This document shows, in pieces, positions 60,452-64,000 of a stretch of 64,000 nt of DNA. Position 1 is the stretch's first letter, and the number at the start of each line of letters is the position of its first letter. The position numbers and the translations under genes were made by a program. The notes beneath the pieces are model-generated. The model saw only the letters and a program-made list of their open reading frames with translations, made no database searches and was not told where the DNA came from. The stretch comes from Acidimicrobiales bacterium (GTDB taxonomy: Bacteria; Actinomycetota; Acidimicrobiia; Acidimicrobiales; JACCXE01), in contig DASZWD010000030.1 of assembly GCA_035546775.1 (NCBI GenBank), positions 143,526-207,525 on the forward strand, given 5' to 3'.

Positions 60452-61533
60452 CAGGTGACGACCTCGTCGAGCGCGGCCAGCAACGCGGCGACGTTGCGCA
60501 ATCGCGCCGTGTGGCCCATACAGCCGATGCGCCACGCCTTGCCCGCCATCGCACCGACGCCGCCGCCGATCTCGATCCCATAGCGCGCGAGCAGCGCGCG
60601 CCGCACGAAGGCGTCGTCGACGCCGCTCGGCACCCACACCGTCGTCAACTCCGGCAGGCGGTTGGTCGCCGGGGCGACCAACTCGAAACCGCGCTTCTCG
60701 AGCCCGTCTTGCAGCGCACGTCCCGCCTCTTCGTGACGGGCCCACGCGTTGCGCAGTCCCTCCTCGAGCACGACGCCGAGGCCGGCGTGCAGCCCGAAGA
60801 TCATCGAGATCGGCGCCGTGTGGTGATAGCGACGGGCCCCGCCGCCGCCCTCGACGTAGGACGCAATCTGGGACAGGTCGAGGTACCAGCTTTGCGGCCG
60901 CTCCAGAATGCGAGCGCGCGCCGCATCGGAGTACGTGAGCGGCGCGAGACCCGGCGGAACACCGAGGCACTTCTGCGTACCCGAGTAGGCGATGTCGACG
61001 CCCCAGCCGTCGATGTCGACCTCGATGCCGCCGAGCGACGTGACGCAGTCGATCAGGAGCAACGTGCCAGCGGGCTTGGCGGCGCCGAGGGGGGCGACGT
61101 CGTTGCGCACCCCCGTCGACGTCTCGGCGTGGACCACGGCGATGATCGCGGGGTTCGGGTGGGCGTCGAGCAACTGCTGCGGGTCGAGCGGCGTGCCCCA
61201 CTCGGCGTCGACACGCACCACCTGCGCGCCGCAACGCGTCGCCACGTCCACCATCCGCTCGCCGAACAACCCGTTCACCCCGACGACGACCACGTCGCCC
61301 GGCTTCACCACGTTGACGAAGCTCGCCTCCATCCCCGCCGACCCGGTGCCGCTGATCGGCAGCGTGAGGGCGTTGGCCGTCTGGAACACGGTGCGCAGGC
61401 GTTCGCACGTCTCGTCGAGCACGGCGAGGAAGTCGGGATCGAGGTGCCCGAGCATCGGCCGCCCGAGTGCTGCGGTCACTTCCGGATACGGATTGCACGG
61501 GCCCGGGCCCATGAGGATGCGGTCGGAAAGCAC
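60448..61533 (-). CDS. Class V aminotransferase, alanine-glyoxylate/serine-glyoxylate type
   Basis: A 361-residue PLP enzyme. It starts ILMGPGPCNPYPEVTAALGR and holds TGVRNDVAPLG, LLIDCVTSLGGIEVDIDGW and the PLP Lys in AYSGTQKCLGVPPGLAPL. This matches alanine-glyoxylate and serine-glyoxylate aminotransferases. It would consume glyoxylate, a product of the candidate malyl-CoA lyase encoded at 31320. It is co-transcribed with the downstream acyl-CoA ligase by a four-base overlap. Confidence 0.88.
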   Translation of the reverse strand: MLSDRILMGPGPCNPYPEVTAALGRPMLGHLDPDFLAVLDETCERLRTVFQTANALTLPISGTGSAGMEASFVNVVKPGDVVVVGVNGLFGERMVDVATRCGAQVVRVDAEWGTPLDPQQLLDAHPNPAIIAVVHAETSTGVRNDVAPLGAAKPAGTLLLIDCVTSLGGIEVDIDGWGVDIAYSGTQKCLGVPPGLAPLTYSDAARARILERPQSWYLDLSQIASYVEGGGGARRYHHTAPISMIFGLHAGLGVVLEEGLRNAWARHEEAGRALQDGLEKRGFELVAPATNRLPELTTVWVPSGVDDAFVRRALLARYGIEIGGGVGAMAGKAWRIGCMGHTARLRNVAALLAALDEVVTW

Positions 61534-61586
61534 GGCCTATCAGCCTAATACGGCTGCGAAAGTGCGGTCCTAGCTGCGAAAACGCC

Positions 61587-61615
61587 TTGAATGCGAACGC
61601 GCGTTCGGGTACAAT
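61587..61615 (+). promoter_or_regulatory. LexA-type SOS promoter: TTGAAT, GAACGCGCGTTC, TACAAT
   Basis: A -35 (TTGAAT, 61587-61592) and a -10 (TACAAT, 61610-61615) are 17 bases apart. The spacer holds the palindrome CGAACGCGCGTTCG (61594-61607), which fits the actinobacterial LexA box GAAC-N4-GTTC. The gene downstream is a DUF222/HNH gene, a class known from mycobacteria to belong to the SOS regulon (from memory). Confidence 0.8.
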
Positions 61616-61684
61616 CGGTGCGCCGTCGCAGCCGCGGTTTCCCGGCTTGCCTCCCGCATTGTTCTGCTGTTTGGAGGTAGCCGT

Positions 61685-62881
61685 ATGTCCGTATCCGCAA
61701 CCGGAGCCGGCCGCGAGTTGGTCGCCGACTGGGGCGAGATCAACACGAAGGTGGTCGAGTGGGTGTTGAAGCTCGCCGACTTCGATCGCGAGCAGCTGTA
61801 CCGGGTCGACGGGTTCCACTCGTGTGTTTCGTGGCTCGAAATCATGTGCGCGATGCGTCGCTCGACCGCGTTCGAGAAGGTAAGGGTGGCGCACGAACTC
61901 GAACGCCGCCCTGTGGTGCGCGCCGCGTTCGCCGCCGGCGAGTTGCCGTACGCCAAAGCGCGCATCATCACGCGCCTCGAAGGACTCAATGAAGAACGCG
62001 ACACCAAGTTCGTCGCCGACGCGCCTGACAGCTCGACGCGTGCCCTCGAGACGCGTGTCCGCTACTGGAACTTCGTCAACGGAAGCACCAAGCCCGACCT
62101 TGACGACCACTACGGCATGCGCCTCGAAGCAGGGTTCATGGACGGACTCGGCCGCTTGGTGCTCGAAGGAACGAACGACATGCTGGCGCGGGTTCTTGCG
62201 ATCACGGACGCGTACGGCGACTACCTGCTCCACAACCGCTCGAACGAGCTACGGCTCAGGCCTGTGGACGAGTCTCCGCGGGAGACTCGTCCACAGGCAG
62301 ACAACGAGTCCGAACCCAAACGCCCGCTGGCGGCGAAGCGACTCGACCTACTCCTCGACCTGCTGGAAGAAGTCGTGCTCGTAAACGAAGACAAGATCGA
62401 CCCGGAACGGGCGTCGATAGGCGTCACGATTCAGTACGAGGACCTAATCGAGAACCGCCGCACGCTCGTGCCGACGGACCAAGAAGTGCTCATCACCGGC
62501 GAAGCCGTTCGCCGCTTGGCCTGCGACGCCGGCATCCACCGCATGGTCATCCGTGGGGTCTCCGAATTCCTCGACATCGGCCGCAAAACCCGGGTCTTCA
62601 CGACCGCCCAACGCCGCGCGATCCGCGCCCGTCACAACTTCCGCTGCTGCGCCGCCGGATGCGGACGGCGCATCACCCAGATCCACCACGTGCATTGGTG
62701 GGAAGAGGGCGGTGTCACGTCAATCGATAACGGCGTGCCGCTCTGCTCCTACCACCACCACCTCGTCCACGAAGGCGGGTGGACGATCTCCTACAACCCG
62801 AACACCGGCGTGACGCGTCTCGAAGGCCCGCACGGCCAAGCCCTCGAAACGCAGGTCGACGTCGGGCGGCGCGCGGCATGA
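61685..62881 (+). CDS. DUF222 / HNH endonuclease (13E12-like)
   Basis: A 398-residue protein. The DUF222 domain (about 20-220) shows FHSCVSWLEIMCAMRRSTAF and VRAAFAAGELPYAKARIITR. A Glu/Pro-rich linker follows. The HNH nuclease is at the C-terminus: RRAIRARHNFRCCAAGCGRR, then TQIHHVHWWEEGGVTSIDNG and CSYHHHLVHEGGW, with the His-Asn-His residues and zinc-type cysteines present. A GGAGG site precedes the ATG, and the promoter has a LexA box. These genes are multicopy and mobile-like in actinobacteria. The linker holds a perfect 37-base palindrome. Confidence 0.92.
   Translation: MSVSATGAGRELVADWGEINTKVVEWVLKLADFDREQLYRVDGFHSCVSWLEIMCAMRRSTAFEKVRVAHELERRPVVRAAFAAGELPYAKARIITRLEGLNEERDTKFVADAPDSSTRALETRVRYWNFVNGSTKPDLDDHYGMRLEAGFMDGLGRLVLEGTNDMLARVLAITDAYGDYLLHNRSNELRLRPVDESPRETRPQADNESEPKRPLAAKRLDLLLDLLEEVVLVNEDKIDPERASIGVTIQYEDLIENRRTLVPTDQEVLITGEAVRRLACDAGIHRMVIRGVSEFLDIGRKTRVFTTAQRRAIRARHNFRCCAAGCGRRITQIHHVHWWEEGGVTSIDNGVPLCSYHHHLVHEGGWTISYNPNTGVTRLEGPHGQALETQVDVGRRAA
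62261..62297. repeat. Perfect 17-base inverted repeat inside the DUF222/HNH gene
   Basis: CCTGTGGACGAGTCTCC (62261-62277) and GGAGACTCGTCCACAGG (62281-62297) flank a GCG loop. In frame it codes for RPVDESPRETRPQ between the DUF222 and HNH domains. A hairpin of this strength inside a coding linker is unexpected by chance and may be a small inserted palindromic element or a fold-back in the mRNA. Confidence 0.85.
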
Positions 62882-62890
62882 TCGCCCACG

Positions 62891-63649
62891 ATGCGCGTTC
62901 CGAACGATCCGATGTACTTGCGCGAGGTGCAATACAAGGACGACTCGAATCTGGCTAGCCGCGCGAACCTGCACGCCAAGTACGGCACGGCGACGATCGG
63001 GTGGTTCGAGTGGCTCGTCGAGCAAGTGGACTGGCCTGCGGATGCGCTCGTGCTCGAGGTCGGTTGCGGCCCCGGATGGCTCTGGGAAGTGCTCCACTCG
63101 CTTATCCGACTCGTCCTCAGCGATCTCTCGGTCGGGATGGCGACGGCGGCATCGGCCCGGGCGGGGGCACCGGCGACCGTGGCCGACGTGCAGCGACTCC
63201 CCTTCGCTGACGAGACATTCGACGTCGTGGTCGCCAATCACATGCTGTACCACGTGCCCGACATCCCGGCCGCGGTCGGCGAGCTGCGCCGCGTGCTGCG
63301 CCCCGGCGGTGCGCTCCTGGCCGCCACGAACGGCGTGGAATCGATGCGCGAGATAGCGGAACTGCGCGGCGCAGGCTCCGAGTTCCCGAAGCGCTTCGGC
63401 CGCGAGAACGGCGCCGCGGTCTTGGGCGAGGCCTTCACCGACGTCACGTGGCACCACTACGACGACGAACTCCGCTGCACCGACGCCGACGACGTCGTCG
63501 CCTACATCGCCTCGATGGAGCCCGGTGAACTCACGGCCGGCGAGCGGGCGGAGCTGCGCCACCGCATCGAGCAGCGCATGGTCGACGGTGTGTTCCGGGT
63601 GACGAAAGACACCGGTGCGTTCGTCGCTCGCAATAATGCGCAACCGTGA
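62891..63649 (+). CDS. Class I SAM-dependent methyltransferase
   Basis: A 252-residue methyltransferase of the Methyltransf_11 type. Motif I is VLEVGCGPGWLWEVL, motif II region LVLSDLSVGM, and LPFADETFDVVVANHMLYHV with LRRVLRPGGALLAATNG follow. It is similar to phospholipid or small-molecule methyltransferases. It starts 10 bases after the HNH gene and the next gene begins three bases after its stop, so it may be co-transcribed with the acyl-CoA ligase. Confidence 0.85.
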   Translation: MRVPNDPMYLREVQYKDDSNLASRANLHAKYGTATIGWFEWLVEQVDWPADALVLEVGCGPGWLWEVLHSLIRLVLSDLSVGMATAASARAGAPATVADVQRLPFADETFDVVVANHMLYHVPDIPAAVGELRRVLRPGGALLAATNGVESMREIAELRGAGSEFPKRFGRENGAAVLGEAFTDVTWHHYDDELRCTDADDVVAYIASMEPGELTAGERAELRHRIEQRMVDGVFRVTKDTGAFVARNNAQP

Positions 63650-63651
63650 CC

Positions 63652-64000
63652 ATGAGTTATGACGAGGCCGTGGCGGCCATCACCGGCCCGGGGCAGGTAT
63701 TCGAACTCGAAGAAGTCGACGTGCTGGGCGTGCCGACCAAGGTGTTCAAGAACGCGCCGCCGACCTTGCGCGACTTCATCGCGTCGGCGCGTACGCGCGG
63801 AGACCGCGACTTCCTGGTCTACGAAGACGAGCGGTGGTCCTTCGACCTCGTGATGCAGCACGTCGACGCGCTCGGCGCGGCGCTGGTCAACCACTTCGGG
63901 GTGCAGAAGGGCGACCGCGTCGCCATCGGCATGCGCAACTACCCCGAGTGGGTGATCTCGTGGGCGGCGATCGTGTCAATCGGTGCGATCTCGGTGTCGC
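63652..64000 (+). CDS. Acyl-CoA ligase (AMP-dependent), N-terminal part
   Basis: The first 116 residues of a fatty-acyl-CoA synthetase-like enzyme; the rest is outside the window. The part visible (LRDFIASARTRGDRDFLVYE, then LGAALVNHFGVQKGDRVAIG and YPEWVISWAAIVSIGA) is the standard N-terminal region of AMP-forming ligases. The catalytic motifs are not yet reached. It is next to the methyltransferase gene on the same strand. Confidence 0.85.
   Translation, partial: MSYDEAVAAITGPGQVFELEEVDVLGVPTKVFKNAPPTLRDFIASARTRGDRDFLVYEDERWSFDLVMQHVDALGAALVNHFGVQKGDRVAIGMRNYPEWVISWAAIVSIGAISVS

Noticed and set aside
60452..62233. Minus-strand open frame running upstream of the acyl-CoA ligase to 62233 (would make a 1216-residue protein)
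   Set aside because: It crosses the aminotransferase gene in another frame and the DUF222 gene antisense. The Arg/Pro/Ala-rich translation has no family features; the real ligase starts at 60451.
61685..62881. DUF222/HNH gene as part of an intein, group I intron or restriction system
   Set aside because: There is no host-gene split, no intron core and no methyltransferase partner of restriction type. The stand-alone DUF222-HNH layout explains it fully.

Overview
The window is GC-rich, densely coded and gene-complete, with short intergenic gaps, many 4-base ATGA/GTGA overlaps and frequent GTG starts. Its gene content points to an actinobacterium, most likely of the class Acidimicrobiia or a close relative. 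The supporting markers are NucS (EndoMS), a BldC-type regulator, the coproporphyrin-dependent heme route ending in a chlorite-dismutase-like ChdC, a luciferase-like F420-type oxidoreductase, a DUF222/HNH gene under an actinobacterial LexA box, and a SUF Fe-S system with a Rieske-type ferredoxin. The class assignment is inference. No rRNA, CRISPR array, prophage or insertion sequence was seen.

Layout. 1-1.65 kb: end of a suf operon (sufD, Rieske protein, start of sufC); sufB lies 13 kb away at 14.7-16.1 kb. 1.67-7.6 kb: a lipid-modification island with a COG2907 flavoprotein, two cyclopropane-synthase-type methyltransferases, DUF1365, an alpha/beta hydrolase and a PhyH dioxygenase, with a shared palindrome in both of its promoter regions. 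8.9-11.7 kb: a four-gene surface operon with a TasA/camelysin-like protein, a SipW-type signal peptidase carrying an extra C-terminal domain, a second membrane-anchored TasA-like protein and a small RTX calcium-binding protein. 11.7-19.7 kb: a three-gene ABC-2 exporter, a lipoprotein, sufB and a heterodimeric ABC exporter with one degenerate ATP site. 19.8-23.2 kb: a 1136-residue protein joining a secreted domain, a membrane segment and a coiled coil to an oligopeptidase B-like enzyme. 23-27.6 kb: sugar epimerase, flavin reductase, MBL-fold hydrolase (with a CRP-like site), mutY, a methyltransferase and an epoxide-hydrolase-like gene. 27.6-32.3 kb: three genes resembling the last steps of the ethylmalonyl-CoA pathway, plus fructose-bisphosphate aldolase. 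32-43 kb: mixed metabolism, envelope genes, fumC, bldC and regulators. 43-50 kb: nucS, an unusual tRNA with anticodon UAA, and the heme operon hemE-cpfC-cgoX with convergent chdC. 50-61.5 kb: PD-(D/E)XK nuclease, acyltransferase/epimerase pair, enoyl-CoA hydratase, the YCII/ECF42 sigma pair, a secreted HEIAE protein, sulfotransferase, an acetyl-CoA-synthetase-like enzyme and a class V aminotransferase. 61.6-64 kb: a LexA-type promoter driving a DUF222/HNH gene, a methyltransferase and the start of an acyl-CoA ligase.

How the genes fit together. Lipid handling is a recurring theme (methyltransferases, dioxygenase, acyl-CoA enzymes, acyltransferases). The lipid island combines the three protein types that, from memory, make furan fatty acids in Rhodobacter. 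The TasA/SipW/RTX operon looks like a self-contained module that secretes, processes, anchors and calcium-stabilises a surface fibre. It is the best candidate here for an undescribed system.
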